Source: an uncultured Opitutia bacterium (lineage in GTDB: Bacteria > Verrucomicrobiota > Verrucomicrobiia > Opitutales > Opitutaceae). From it: a DNA stretch of 64,000 bases. Positions 1 through 9,045 of the stretch are shown here, piece by piece. The stretch spans positions 47,760 to 111,759 of the forward strand of contig CAITWF010000026.1 in NCBI GenBank assembly GCA_903896015.1, read 5' to 3'. Every line of letters begins with the position of its first letter. The stretch's first letter is position 1. Under the pieces are notes generated by a model, which had not been told where the DNA came from, made no database searches, and saw only the letters and a list, made by a program, of their open reading frames with translations. The translations under genes and the position numbers were made by a program.

Positions 1-2243
1 TTTTTTCCGAGTGCGACAGCGTCGTTCACGATGCGGAGCGCTTCGCGGAGATGCACGTCGGCCTTCACATAGGTGTCGTTCTCGTCGCCGAGTTCGTCGT
101 CCTCGTCGTCTTCGCCGTCCTTCTTGGGCGCTTTGATCTTGGGCGGGGGCGGCGGACCGAGGCGGAAATCCTTGAAGGCGAAATCGCTCTTCGCGATCAC
201 TTCCTTTTCAGCCTTCATTTCCTTGCGGAAGGCATCGTCGGCGTCTTTTTGCTTTTTGCGTTCGTCGAGGTTGAGCGAGATGAGTTTTTGCTCCTGGCGG
301 GCTTTGAACCACTCAATGTTTTTCCGGAGATAGGCGAACTCATCGAGCTTGGCTTGGCGCTCGACGCTCGCTTGGCGGAGCGGAGTGAGGACTTTCGCGT
401 CGAGGGGTGCACCGTCGAAGAAGCTCGTGGGAATCTTATCCCAGACCAGCGCGTGGGGTAAGTCGGACTCGCCGATGTTGGGAATATAGTCATCGATCGA
501 CGGCAGGATGATGTCGGGGATGACGCCCTTGAGCTGGGTCGAGTCGCCGCTCGGCAGATAGTATTTCTGAATCGTGAACTTCGTTGCGCCGGTCTTTTCC
601 TTCGAGGCGGCGAGTTCGCGGGTGACTTGTTTCATCTCGACGACCTGCTGCACGGAGCCCTTGCCGTGCGTCGAGCTGTCACCGACGACGATCGCGCGTC
701 CGTAGTTTTGCAGCGCGCCCGTGACGATCTCCGAGGCGGACGCGCTAAACCGATCGACGAGGACGGCGAGCGGGCCGGTGTAGGCGATTTTGTCGTTCTC
801 GTCGTTGTCGACTTGAATCGCTCCGTCGTAATTTTTCACCTGCACGACTGGGCCGCTCTTGATGAACAGGCCGGCGAGATCGATCGCTTCGGTGAGGTAG
901 CCGCCACCGTTGTGGCGCAGGTCGAGGACGATGCCTTGGACGTTCTGCTGCTTCAGCTGCTCGATGAGGCGGGCGACGTCCTTGGAAGCGCTGGTCTTTT
1001 CTGAGTCGGTGTCGCCGTCATCGGATGGCCCGTAAAAGGCGGGCAGCGTGATGACGCCCATGGGCTGGAGCTTGCCCTCGGTGCCGGGCACTTGAAACAC
1101 GGCGGCACGGGCACGGGCGGAGTTGAGCTTCACGACATCGCGGGTGATGACGATTTCCTTGCGCGTCGAGGGATCAGTGGCGTCGGCGGGCTGCACGAGC
1201 AGGTGGACTTCGGTGCCTTTTTCGCCGCGGATCATTTCCACGATCTTGCGGAGCTTCATGCCGATGATTTCGACGGGCTCGCCGTTGGTCTGCGCGACTG
1301 AGATGATTTTGTCGTTTGGCTTGAGCACGCGGCCGATGTCGGCGGGGCCGCCGGGGACGATTTCCTTGACGACGCAGTTGTCGTCTTCGAGTCCGAGGAG
1401 CGCGCCGATGCCGACGAGCGAGAGTTTCATCTGGATCGCGAAGTCTTCAAACGTGTCGGCGGAGAAATAAGTGGTGTGCGGATCGTAGAGGTGGGCGATG
1501 GTGCTGAGGTAGATCTCGGCGAGGTTGGGGCCGTCAATGTCCTCAAGGTTTTTTAGCATGCGCTCGTAGCGTTTGCGGATGGTATCCTTGGCGTCCGCGG
1601 CAGTCTTCTTGTTGAGCATTTCTCCGACGACTTCGAATTTGAGGCGCTTCGTCCAGAGTTCGTCCGCGGCGGCGTTGCCGGAGGGCCACTCGGACTTGGT
1701 GCGATCGACGCGGTAGGTTTCGTTGCCGCTGAGATTGATGTCTTTCTTGAGCTCGCCGAAGATCCAGTTGAGGCGGTCGACGACGCGCTTCTGGTAGATG
1801 TCGTAAATTTCGTAGGCGGCGTTGATGTTTCCGAGGAAGGAGACGTTGTAGTAGACGCTCTTGCCGTATTTGTCGGCGAATGCGGTCTTGTCGGTGCCGA
1901 GGAAAAACATGTGCTGGCCGTCGAGCTCGGCCATATAGTCGGGCACGACCTGCGCATAGTCGGCGCTGCGGACGGCGTCGTGGTTGTAATGCAGCTGCTC
2001 AAGGAGCTTAACGAACGTGCTCGCTTCGCGCTGAAGGGTGGGCGAAGTGCTGAATTTGCGGTCGGCGAGCCGGCGCTCGGTCTGCTCGACCTGTATGGCG
2101 GATGCCGGCGCGGCGGGGACGGACGGCGTGGCCGCGACCGGAGTCTCCGGCGAAGCGGGCTTCGCAGGATCGGCCGCAAGGAGCGGGGCGAGGCTCAGCA
2201 GCAGCGAAAGGGCGACAGGACGGAAAAAGGGAACGCGAAGCAT
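1..2243 (-). CDS. prc: Tail-specific (C-terminal processing) protease, S41A family, 3' end outside window
   Basis: Periplasmic serine protease that degrades or trims proteins from their C-terminus. I translated the minus strand from an ATG at 2243. It has a signal peptide (about residues 1-24), an N-terminal helical region, a PDZ domain (about 270-355) and a S41 protease core. The serine/lysine dyad is visible as DRFSASASEI (Ser502 in register with E. coli Tsp) and THGKGSVQ (Lys528). The C-terminal part is charged and Lys-rich (about residues 640-720). Some 747 codons are read before the window ends, already longer than E. coli Tsp (682 aa), so only a short tail should be missing. The family is certain; prc versus another ctp paralogue is less so. 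Confidence 0.93.
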   Translation of the reverse strand, partial: MLRVPFFRPVALSLLLSLAPLLAADPAKPASPETPVAATPSVPAAPASAIQVEQTERRLADRKFSTSPTLQREASTFVKLLEQLHYNHDAVRSADYAQVVPDYMAELDGQHMFFLGTDKTAFADKYGKSVYYNVSFLGNINAAYEIYDIYQKRVVDRLNWIFGELKKDINLSGNETYRVDRTKSEWPSGNAAADELWTKRLKFEVVGEMLNKKTAADAKDTIRKRYERMLKNLEDIDGPNLAEIYLSTIAHLYDPHTTYFSADTFEDFAIQMKLSLVGIGALLGLEDDNCVVKEIVPGGPADIGRVLKPNDKIISVAQTNGEPVEIIGMKLRKIVEMIRGEKGTEVHLLVQPADATDPSTRKEIVITRDVVKLNSARARAAVFQVPGTEGKLQPMGVITLPAFYGPSDDGDTDSEKTSASKDVARLIEQLKQQNVQGIVLDLRHNGGGYLTEAIDLAGLFIKSGPVVQVKNYDGAIQVDNDENDKIAYTGPLAVLVDRFSASASEIVTGALQNYGRAIVVGDSSTHGKGSVQQVVEMKQVTRELAASKEKTGATKFTIQKYYLPSGDSTQLKGVIPDIILPSIDDYIPNIGESDLPHALVWDKIPTSFFDGAPLDAKVLTPLRQASVERQAKLDEFAYLRKNIEWFKARQEQKLISLNLDERKKQKDADDAFRKEMKAEKEVIAKSDFAFKDFRLGPPPPPKIKAPKKDGEDDEDDELGDENDTYVKADVHLREALRIVNDAVALGK

Positions 2244-2325
2244 GGGCGGTTAGAGGGAGACGGGGCGGAAATGTTTCACGCAATTAAGCGCGGTTCAAGT
2301 AGGGCGAGGCGGGTGAGCGGGGCGA

Positions 2326-3210
2326 TCATCGCCGACTTAGCGAGTCCTTCGCTTCGTCGAGCACGCGCTTTTCCTGAGGCGTGAGCGAGCCAAAGCCGTG
2401 ACTGTTGATCTTGTCGAGGATGCGATCGACCTCGGCGCGGAGGTCGCGAGCCGGCGCCTTGCTTGAGGAGGCTGTGGATTCATCCGCTGGCTCGGTGGCA
2501 TCGATGTCGGCGGCGCGTTGGAGGCGCGGGAAGGCGCGCCACCGCGCCTCGTGAACAAAGCGAAAATAGATCCAGCCCGCCGCCATGCCGCCAAGGTGGG
2601 CTGAGTGAGCGAGCGTGAATTCCGCGAAGGGCCGCGCGGCACCCATGAATTCGTAGGCCACGAGCCCGACCAGATCGAAAACAATCAGGCTGATGACGAC
2701 GTGTTTCGGCCGCAGCCGGACGGGCAGGACGAAGAAGAGCAGGAAGTCCCACTGGCGATTCGGATAAAAGCATGCGAACACCACGAGCATTGCATCCACC
2801 GCAGCCATCGCGCCGACGTGCGATCCGCCGAGTCGCCAGTGAACCGACGTCCACGCCAACCCGCCGGCAATCGTCGCGCTGAAAAAAAGCCCGAGCAGAC
2901 GCCGCGCTCCGATCAGCGGCTCCAGTTCGCGGCCGATGAAATAGACGCAGAACACAATCCCCGCAGCATGGAAGAGATAGCCGGGCTCGCTGAGAAACGC
3001 GTGCGTGGCGAGCGTCCAAATCCAGCCCTGGCGAAGGGCGTGAATCGAGAGGGCGAAGTCGTTTTCGAGCACGCGCCGGCCCCCGAGCCAGTCGGCCCCG
3101 AGCGCGAGTTGCAGGGCAAACCCGCCCACGATCGCGCAGAGCAGCCAAGTGAGCGCCGACGTGCGTTCCCGCGGGTAGTCGTGGCGCATGTAAGGGCGGT
3201 CGGAAAGCAT
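2326..3210 (-). CDS. Rhomboid-family membrane protein, probably catalytically dead
   Basis: Polytopic inner-membrane protein with the rhomboid fold: about six hydrophobic helices (residues 15-225) and a soluble charged C-terminal tail (230-294). The usual GASG serine-protease motif reads GAMA (133-136), so the nucleophile position is Met135. The partner histidine is kept in AHLGGMAAG (His205). The tail ends in a helical segment (DRILDKINSHG, LTPQEKRVLDEA) common in Opitutales-type rhomboids. The frame is open upstream to 3354, but that would butt against the divergent ferredoxin gene, so I prefer ATG 3210 (ATG 3189 is also possible). Likely an iRhom/derlin-like pseudoprotease, by inference from the missing serine. 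Confidence 0.8.
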   Translation of the reverse strand: MLSDRPYMRHDYPRERTSALTWLLCAIVGGFALQLALGADWLGGRRVLENDFALSIHALRQGWIWTLATHAFLSEPGYLFHAAGIVFCVYFIGRELEPLIGARRLLGLFFSATIAGGLAWTSVHWRLGGSHVGAMAAVDAMLVVFACFYPNRQWDFLLFFVLPVRLRPKHVVISLIVFDLVGLVAYEFMGAARPFAEFTLAHSAHLGGMAAGWIYFRFVHEARWRAFPRLQRAADIDATEPADESTASSSKAPARDLRAEVDRILDKINSHGFGSLTPQEKRVLDEAKDSLSRR

Positions 3211-3356
3211 CCGTGGGAAACGTAGCTCGTGCCGCGCCAAATACAAGCCGGGGAGCAGATCGCAAGAAGTGCGAAAGAATGGACAATCCACGGAGCGTTT
3301 TGCCGGTGCCGCCGCTTGACACGTGCGCGAATAATTTCCCTTGTTCTCGTTCACCT

Positions 3357-3593
3357 ATGGCAAACAAAGCTGACAAATGGGCCCCTAACGTGCCGGGAAA
3401 ATTCTTCGTCGATCAACAATGCATCGACTGTGACTTGTGCCGCGAAACTGCTCCCTCGTTTTTCACGCGCAACGACGAAGGCGGTTATTCGTTTGTCCAC
3501 AAGCAACCGAGCACCGAGGAAGAGGTAGCCCAATGCATGGAGGCCCTCGAAGGATGCCCCGTCGAGGCGATCGGCAACGACGGCGACACCTGA
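3357..3593 (+). CDS. Single-cluster [4Fe-4S] ferredoxin
   Basis: Small soluble electron carrier of 78 aa. The ligands are Cys22, Cys25 and Cys28 (CIDCDLC) plus Cys67 followed by Pro (GCPVEAIG). Cys60 is an extra cysteine, in the place where monocluster ferredoxins form a disulfide with the lost second-cluster site. The frame is open upstream, but residue 1 is set at ATG 3357 because homology begins there and the divergent rhomboid gene lies just upstream. A strong intrinsic terminator follows at 3624, so this is a monocistronic unit. The redox partner cannot be deduced from the neighbours. Confidence 0.93.
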   Translation: MANKADKWAPNVPGKFFVDQQCIDCDLCRETAPSFFTRNDEGGYSFVHKQPSTEEEVAQCMEALEGCPVEAIGNDGDT

Positions 3594-3623
3594 GTCTGAT
3601 CGCGAGACTTCCGCGCCCGCCAC

Positions 3624-3651
3624 AAGCCCCCGGGAATTTGGGGGCTTTTTC
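3624..3651 (+). terminator. Intrinsic terminator after ferredoxin gene
   Basis: AAGCCCCC (3624-3631) pairs with GGGGGCTT (3640-3647) around an 8-nt loop and is followed by a T-run. It lies 30 nt past the ferredoxin stop codon and separates that gene from the TonB receptor. Confidence 0.85.
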
Positions 3652-3738
3652 GTGCACCTGGATGCTTGTTAAGCATGACGCACATTATTTCAAACAGTGG
3701 ACTTGTTTTCCGGTGGGCGGCTGCTACCCGTCTCGCGC

Positions 3739-5580
3739 ATGAATTTCAAACCCCTTGTCCGCCTCTTCGGCGTCGGCAGTTGTCTGGTCGGGCTCCGGGC
3801 CCAGCCAGAAGCGGTGACGCTGCCAGAGTTGACAGTTAACTCGCCGCGGGTGGCGAACCAGTCGCCCACGGGAACGTTTGCGATGCCGGTGTCGGCCCTG
3901 CGATACGATCCGCGCGTCGATCTCGAGGGTCGCAATCTCGCCGAAGCGCAGGCCGACGTCACGCTACGCGGCGGGATTTTTGAGAATACCGGGTTCCGGC
4001 TCGGCGCCGTGTCGTTGAGCGATCCCCAGACGGGGCATTACTTCGCGGAAATTCCGATCGCGCCCGCGATGCTCGGAACTCCGGAAATCCTGACGGGTGC
4101 TGAACACGCGCTCCAGGCGAGCAACTCGACCGTCGGTGCGATCGCTTATGGCTGGCGACCAATACGCACGGGTGGAATGGCGGCGGTGGGTTTTGGGCAG
4201 TATCATCTGGACCGCGAGGAGTTCTACCAAGGCGCCGCGGGTGGCTCGGAAACCGCGGGACAGCGACTAGCGGGCGATATCGCGTGGGCGCACTCGCGGT
4301 CGGATGGCTCGGTGCCACTCGGCGAGAGTCGCTTCGATCGCGCGAATGTTCGGCTGCAACTCGCGGGCGCGAATTCGCAGACCGATCTTTTTGCGGGCTA
4401 TCAGGCGAAGTTCTTCGGCTGGCCGAATCTCTACACCCCGTTCAATTCGGACGAGACGGAAAACCTCGAATCGCTCCTCTACGGGATTAATCACCGCACG
4501 AGCCTAGGCCACGGTGACTTCGTGGAAGCGGGTATTTTCCGCCGGCGGAATAAGGACGACTATGCGTTCAACCGTTTCGCGCCACTCGGCGCGGTGCATC
4601 CCTTTCAGCATACGACCTGGGAGGGCGGCGCGGCAGCCGGCGGCCGGTCCACCTTCGACGCTCTCTCGCTCAACTACCGCGCGGAGATTTCCACGGACGA
4701 ACTTCGTTCGACGTCGTTGACGTTCGGGCGATTCAACACGCGCACGATCGGCAAGTTTTCGCTCGTGCCGGAAAAATCGTGGGCCATCGATGGGCACAGT
4801 CAGCTAGTCGTGAAGGCCGGCGCAGCCCTTGATCATTCGGATCGCAACGGCGGCGCGACTTCACCGATCGTGGAGATTGCGCGCGAGTGGGCGGGCGGGG
4901 CGGTGCGGCGCATCTATGCTAGCTACGCGGAGTCGACGCAGCTGCCGAGCTACACGGCGCTCAATTCGAGTGCGACCTCCGGTCTGTTCCGCGGCAACCC
5001 GAACCTCGGACGCGAGACGAGTCGCAACACCGAACTTGGCGCGCGCGGTGAACTCGCTGGGTGGAACGCGGAGGCGGCCGTATTTTATCGGCGCGATGAT
5101 TCACTCGTCGATTGGACGTTTAAGCGCGGCGTGACCGCGCGCAGCGCGAATGCCGTCAATCTTCAGACGACCGGCGCGGAGTTGGTGGCGCGGCGCTCGT
5201 GGGGTGCCTTCGACCTGGTGCTTGGCTACACGGCGCTCGGCAAGTCGTCTGATTATCGCGGCGCGCCGGTCGACGCCAGTTTCTACGCGCTCAACTATGC
5301 CCGCCAGCGGCTCACCGCCGCGATTGTCGCGCGGATTGGGCGTGGGTTTGAGCTGCGGTTCGACAACGTGGCGCGCGTGCAGGCGTCGAACTTGCTCCGC
5401 ACCGCGGGTGGCGACTCGGCCCTGACGAGTGCGCTCGGACTAGCCTATCGGCCGACTGCATGGCGCGGGGTGATGTTTACAGCGCAGGCGGACAATCTTT
5501 GGAGTTCTCCCTTCCAAGAAATTCCAGCAGTGCCTGCGGCGTCGCGCCAAGTTTCGTTAGGCGCTGGCTATACGTGGTAA
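3739..5580 (+). CDS. TonB-dependent outer-membrane receptor
   Basis: Outer-membrane gated beta-barrel of 613 aa for high-affinity uptake of an unknown ligand. A signal peptide (about 1-22) is followed by a short N-terminal segment with a TonB-box-like stretch (VTLPELTVNS), a plug domain (about 45-160, with TLRGGIFENTGFRLGAV) and a barrel of alternating amphipathic strands to the C-terminus, which ends in GAGYTW with the terminal aromatic residue typical of BamA substrates. Start chosen at ATG 3739, where the signal peptide begins; an in-frame start at 3697 would add 14 residues. BtuB-like in size, but I see no cobalamin riboswitch upstream and no transport genes beside it, so the substrate is open. 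Confidence 0.88.
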   Translation: MNFKPLVRLFGVGSCLVGLRAQPEAVTLPELTVNSPRVANQSPTGTFAMPVSALRYDPRVDLEGRNLAEAQADVTLRGGIFENTGFRLGAVSLSDPQTGHYFAEIPIAPAMLGTPEILTGAEHALQASNSTVGAIAYGWRPIRTGGMAAVGFGQYHLDREEFYQGAAGGSETAGQRLAGDIAWAHSRSDGSVPLGESRFDRANVRLQLAGANSQTDLFAGYQAKFFGWPNLYTPFNSDETENLESLLYGINHRTSLGHGDFVEAGIFRRRNKDDYAFNRFAPLGAVHPFQHTTWEGGAAAGGRSTFDALSLNYRAEISTDELRSTSLTFGRFNTRTIGKFSLVPEKSWAIDGHSQLVVKAGAALDHSDRNGGATSPIVEIAREWAGGAVRRIYASYAESTQLPSYTALNSSATSGLFRGNPNLGRETSRNTELGARGELAGWNAEAAVFYRRDDSLVDWTFKRGVTARSANAVNLQTTGAELVARRSWGAFDLVLGYTALGKSSDYRGAPVDASFYALNYARQRLTAAIVARIGRGFELRFDNVARVQASNLLRTAGGDSALTSALGLAYRPTAWRGVMFTAQADNLWSSPFQEIPAVPAASRQVSLGAGYTW

Positions 5581-5625
5581 CGATTGCGGTTTGACAAACG
5601 CCGCGCGGCGCGGGTCTTTCGGCGC

Positions 5626-7677
5626 GTGTCCGATCAACCCTTTCTCGATTCCGCGTTTCACATCCTATGGTCGCGGCTCACGCCCGAGCACATCATACCC
5701 GATATCGAGGCCGCGCTTGCCCGTGCCCAGTCTGCCGTCGATAGGATCGCGACGAGTGATCCTGTGGCGCTGACCTATGAGAACACGTTCCTGGCTCTGG
5801 AAAAGTCGACCGAGGAGCTAAATGCCGCGTGGGGTAAGGTCTCGCACCTGCAGTCCGTCGCCGACTCGCCCGCGCTGCGCGACGCGCACAACGCGATGCT
5901 GCCAAAAGTATCGGCTTTCTACGCGACGATACCGCTGAACGCGGCACTTTGGGGGCGATTGAAGGCATTTTCTGCAACGCCGGCGGCGAAATCGCTTACC
6001 GGCATCCACCGGCGATTTCTCGACGAGACCGCGAAGGATTTTCTGCAAGCCGGCGCGGATTTGCCCGCGGAAAAACGCACGCGGCTCGAAACGCTGCAAA
6101 CCGAGCTCGCGCAGGTCACGCAGAAATATTCCGAGAACGTGCTCGATGCGACCAACGCGTGGCAACTGGTCGTGACCGACGAAGCGCGGCTTGCGGGCCT
6201 GCCCGCGCAGGCGAAGGCCGCGGCGTGCGCGGGCGCCGAGAGGAAAGGTGTGGCCGGCTGGCGGTTCACGTTGCACCAGCCCTCGCTGGAGCCGTTCATG
6301 ACCTACTTGGAAGACGATGCGTTGCGTCGCGAGATGTGGACGGCGAGCGCCGCGCTCGGTTCGCAAGCGCCCCACGATAACACCGCGCTCATTGGCCGCA
6401 TTCTTACGCTGCGCGCAGAAAAGGCGGCGCTGCTCGGTCAGCCGCATTTCGCGGACAGCGTGCTCGAGCGCCGCATGGCGAAGAGCGGCGCGCGGGCGCT
6501 GGCCTTCGTCGAGGATTTTCAGAAACGCTGCGCGACGGCCTTTGCGCGCGAGTGCCGCGAGTTGGAAGAGTTCAAGGCGAAGCACGCGGGCGGCGCGGTC
6601 GCACCGCTGGCGCCATGGGAAATCATGTTCTGGTCCGAGCGCCTCCGGAAGGCGCGCTACGATTTCGACGAGGAGGCGCTGCGGCCCTACTTCCCGATGG
6701 AGCGCGTGATCGCGGGGTTGTTCGAACTCGTTGGGAAAATCTTTGGCCTGCGCGTGACCGAGCGCGCGGCGGGCGAGGTTGAAGTCTGGCATCCCGAGGT
6801 GAAATTCTACGAGATTCACGATGCGCGCGGCCAGCACGTCGGATCGTTTTATGCCGACTGGTATCCGCGTGAATCGAAGCGCGGCGGCGCGTGGATGAAC
6901 TACCTGCTCACGGGCGGTCCCCGCGCCGACGGCTCGCGCGCGCCACATCTCGGGTTGATGTGCGGCAACATGACGCCGCCCGCCGCCGGCAAGCCCGCGC
7001 TCATCACGCACCGCGAAGTGGAAACGGTATTCCACGAGTTCGGGCACCTGTTGCACCACCTGATGGGCGAGGTCGAAATCAAGTCGCTCAACGGCGTCAA
7101 CGTCGCGTGGGACTTCGTCGAGCTGCCCTCACAGATCATGGAGAACTGGACGTGGGAGCGCGGCAGCCTCGATCTATTCGCGCGGCACTTCGAAACCGGC
7201 GCGACGATCCCGGAGGACATTTTTGCCAAGATGATCGCGGCGAAAAACTTTCGGTCGGCGTGCGTGACGATGCGGCAGGTGGCATTTGCCAAGGTCGACT
7301 TGCTCATGCACACCCGCACGGCAGAGTTTGCCGCGGCGACGGACATCGAACCGCTCGCGCGGGCCGCGATCGCGGAGTGCCTCATCCCGACCTCGCCGCC
7401 CGCACCGACGATCGTGAAGCGTTTTACCCATATCTTCTCAGATCCGGTCGGATATGCGGCAGGTTACTACTCCTACAAATGGGCCGAAGTCCTCGATGCG
7501 GATGCGTTCACGCGTTTCAAGCGCGAGGGAATATTCAACGCGCAAGTCGGCGCCGAGTTCGTCGAAAAGATCCTCAGCAAGGGCAACTCGGCCGATCCGG
7601 CGGAATTGTTCCGAGCCTTCATGGGCCGCGACCCCGATCCGAATGCGCTGCTGGTACGCGCTGGTCTCGCCGGTTAA
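5626..7677 (+). CDS. prlC: M3-family oligopeptidase (oligopeptidase A / PrlC type)
   Basis: Cytoplasmic zinc metallopeptidase of 683 aa that cleaves short peptides, such as signal-peptide remnants. The zinc motif is HEFGHLLHHLMGE (HEFGH at residues 470-474), with the third ligand expected in the downstream helix (FVELPSQIMENW). No signal peptide is present. GTG 5626 is preferred because family homology begins at SDQPFLD; an upstream in-frame TTG at 5584, 4 nt after the TonB-receptor stop, would add 14 basic residues. prlC and dcp are close relatives; length and motif fit prlC/opdA best. Confidence 0.9.
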   Translation: MSDQPFLDSAFHILWSRLTPEHIIPDIEAALARAQSAVDRIATSDPVALTYENTFLALEKSTEELNAAWGKVSHLQSVADSPALRDAHNAMLPKVSAFYATIPLNAALWGRLKAFSATPAAKSLTGIHRRFLDETAKDFLQAGADLPAEKRTRLETLQTELAQVTQKYSENVLDATNAWQLVVTDEARLAGLPAQAKAAACAGAERKGVAGWRFTLHQPSLEPFMTYLEDDALRREMWTASAALGSQAPHDNTALIGRILTLRAEKAALLGQPHFADSVLERRMAKSGARALAFVEDFQKRCATAFARECRELEEFKAKHAGGAVAPLAPWEIMFWSERLRKARYDFDEEALRPYFPMERVIAGLFELVGKIFGLRVTERAAGEVEVWHPEVKFYEIHDARGQHVGSFYADWYPRESKRGGAWMNYLLTGGPRADGSRAPHLGLMCGNMTPPAAGKPALITHREVETVFHEFGHLLHHLMGEVEIKSLNGVNVAWDFVELPSQIMENWTWERGSLDLFARHFETGATIPEDIFAKMIAAKNFRSACVTMRQVAFAKVDLLMHTRTAEFAAATDIEPLARAAIAECLIPTSPPAPTIVKRFTHIFSDPVGYAAGYYSYKWAEVLDADAFTRFKREGIFNAQVGAEFVEKILSKGNSADPAELFRAFMGRDPDPNALLVRAGLAG

Positions 7678-7722
7678 ACGTTTTCTTCTCCTCAATACAA
7701 AAAGCTCACCCTCATTCCGCTC

Positions 7723-8178
7723 ATGATTATCGCCGATCTCGCCAAAATTCCTGGAGGCACTTTTCCCGCGCGCCGTTGGGGCCGCGGCCTCGTCGGACAG
7801 CTCGGGCAGCCGATTCCCGCGAAAGGGTTTTCGATGGGCTACTCGATTCTCGAGCCGCGCGGCGGCCAAGTGCCGTGGCACAACCAGGAGCAGGAGGAGG
7901 TTTATTTCATCGTACAGGGCGAGGGGGAAATCTGCGTAGGCGACGAGCGCAGTCCGATCAAGGCGGGGCAGGCGGTGTTCATGCCGCCGACAAAATTCCA
8001 CCAGCTCACCAACACTGGCGATGAGCCGATGCACATGATCTATGTCTACTGCCCGGGTGGTGATGTCGCGCACTGGCGCCAAGAATTGGCCGGTACATTG
8101 CCGAAGGCGGGGGAGGGCGGAATTCCTCCGTTGCCGGAGGGTGCGCAGCCGCAGTGCACGAAGAAGCCGGGCGAGTGA
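7723..8178 (+). CDS. Single-domain cupin protein
   Basis: A 151-aa beta-barrel protein of the cupin_2 type. Cupin motif 1 is visible around residues 47-66 (PWHNQEQEEVYFIVQGEGE, with His and Glu ligands) and motif 2 around 86-100 (MPPTKFHQLTNTGDEPM). Such proteins bind a metal and act as sugar or phosphosugar isomerases, dioxygenases or small-molecule sensors; nothing here fixes the role. It is 45 nt downstream of the M3 peptidase and convergent with the AraC-family gene. Confidence 0.85.
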   Translation: MIIADLAKIPGGTFPARRWGRGLVGQLGQPIPAKGFSMGYSILEPRGGQVPWHNQEQEEVYFIVQGEGEICVGDERSPIKAGQAVFMPPTKFHQLTNTGDEPMHMIYVYCPGGDVAHWRQELAGTLPKAGEGGIPPLPEGAQPQCTKKPGE

Positions 8179-8185
8179 AAGGCGC

Positions 8186-8947
8186 TCAGTGCCGCCACGC
8201 GCTCGGCGTGCGGCCGGTTTGCTGACGGAACCAACGGGCGAAATAATTGGGATCGTCGAAGCCGGCGCGCGTCGCGGCTTCGGCGATGGTCGACTCGCTG
8301 CGCAGGGCGGTTTGTGCGGTTTCGAGTCGAACGCGATCGCGCAGCGCCTGGAGGCCAAGGCCGGACTCGCGTTTGAGTTTCCGGCTAAGGTGATCGGGGT
8401 GGTAGCCGAGTTCGCGCGCGATGACCGAGAGAGGGCCCGGGGTTAGGACGTGATTGCGGAGTTTCTCAAACAGGCCTGGCGCCGGCGCGGGTGTGGCGGG
8501 GGAGTGTTCTAGCAGGCGCGCCACCACCGCGAGGATCGCCGGATAGTCGCCGAGCGTGAGCCGGCCCTTGCGGGGGAGGCGCGAGAGCAGGGTGTGAAGC
8601 TCGTTGAGAGTGGCGGGGGAGAGTGTGCGGTGCGCAGCCCGGACGCGGCTGGAGCCCTCGAGTTCGTAGTCGAGCACGAGGCACAGCGGCCGGCTGTGCC
8701 CGGCGACCGAAAACCCGTGCGGTGTTTTCGCGGGGATCACAAAAAGATCGCCGGCGCGGGCGCGGCGCCGACGGCCGTTGACGGTCTGCACGCCCTCGCC
8801 GGTGAGGTAGAGGATGAGCTGGGCGTAGTCATGGCCATGGGGCGCGACCTCGGCGTCGCGGTGGCGGTTGAGCTGAAGTTTACGCAGGACGAAGCCCAGC
8901 GCGTGGATTTCGATTTGCTGGATCAGGAGTGGGCTCCAGGCGCGCAT
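8186..8947 (-). CDS. AraC-family transcriptional regulator with cupin sensor domain
   Basis: Transcription factor of 253 aa. The N-terminal cupin-like arm (about 15-105, VAPHGHDYAQLILYL then HGFSVAGHSRP) should bind a sugar-like effector. The C-terminal double helix-turn-helix (about 160-253) shows LGYHPDHLSRKLKRE and AGFDDPNYFARWFRQQTG followed by TPSAWR. Start at ATG 8947; a TTG at 8968 is also in frame but would lie inside the direct repeats that look like its operator. Divergent from the Gfo/Idh/MocA oxidoreductase gene, its most likely target. Confidence 0.9.
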   Translation of the reverse strand: MRAWSPLLIQQIEIHALGFVLRKLQLNRHRDAEVAPHGHDYAQLILYLTGEGVQTVNGRRRRARAGDLFVIPAKTPHGFSVAGHSRPLCLVLDYELEGSSRVRAAHRTLSPATLNELHTLLSRLPRKGRLTLGDYPAILAVVARLLEHSPATPAPAPGLFEKLRNHVLTPGPLSVIARELGYHPDHLSRKLKRESGLGLQALRDRVRLETAQTALRSESTIAEAATRAGFDDPNYFARWFRQQTGRTPSAWRH

Positions 8948-8957
8948 CGGTCGGTTC

Positions 8958-8987
8958 TGTGCTAGCAAAAGGCGGAAATGTGCTAAC
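8958..8987. promoter_or_regulatory. Candidate AraC-type operator: two direct half-sites 21 bp apart
   Basis: TGTGCTAGC (8958-8966) and TGTGCTAAC (8979-8987) are direct repeats with one mismatch whose starts are exactly 21 bp apart, two helical turns. That is the usual layout for an AraC-family dimer. They lie between the AraC-family start codon (8947) and the oxidoreductase ATG (9046). Confidence 0.55.
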
Positions 8988-9045
8988 GCAAGCCACCACT
9001 TTCACGTAAACTCACGGGCAACCTTAACCCCCCGTTTTTCTCACC

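Noticed and set aside
3594..3738. Cobalamin riboswitch upstream of the TonB receptor
   Set aside because: The 145-bp gap is too short for the full element once the terminator is removed, and no B12-box-like sequence was seen.
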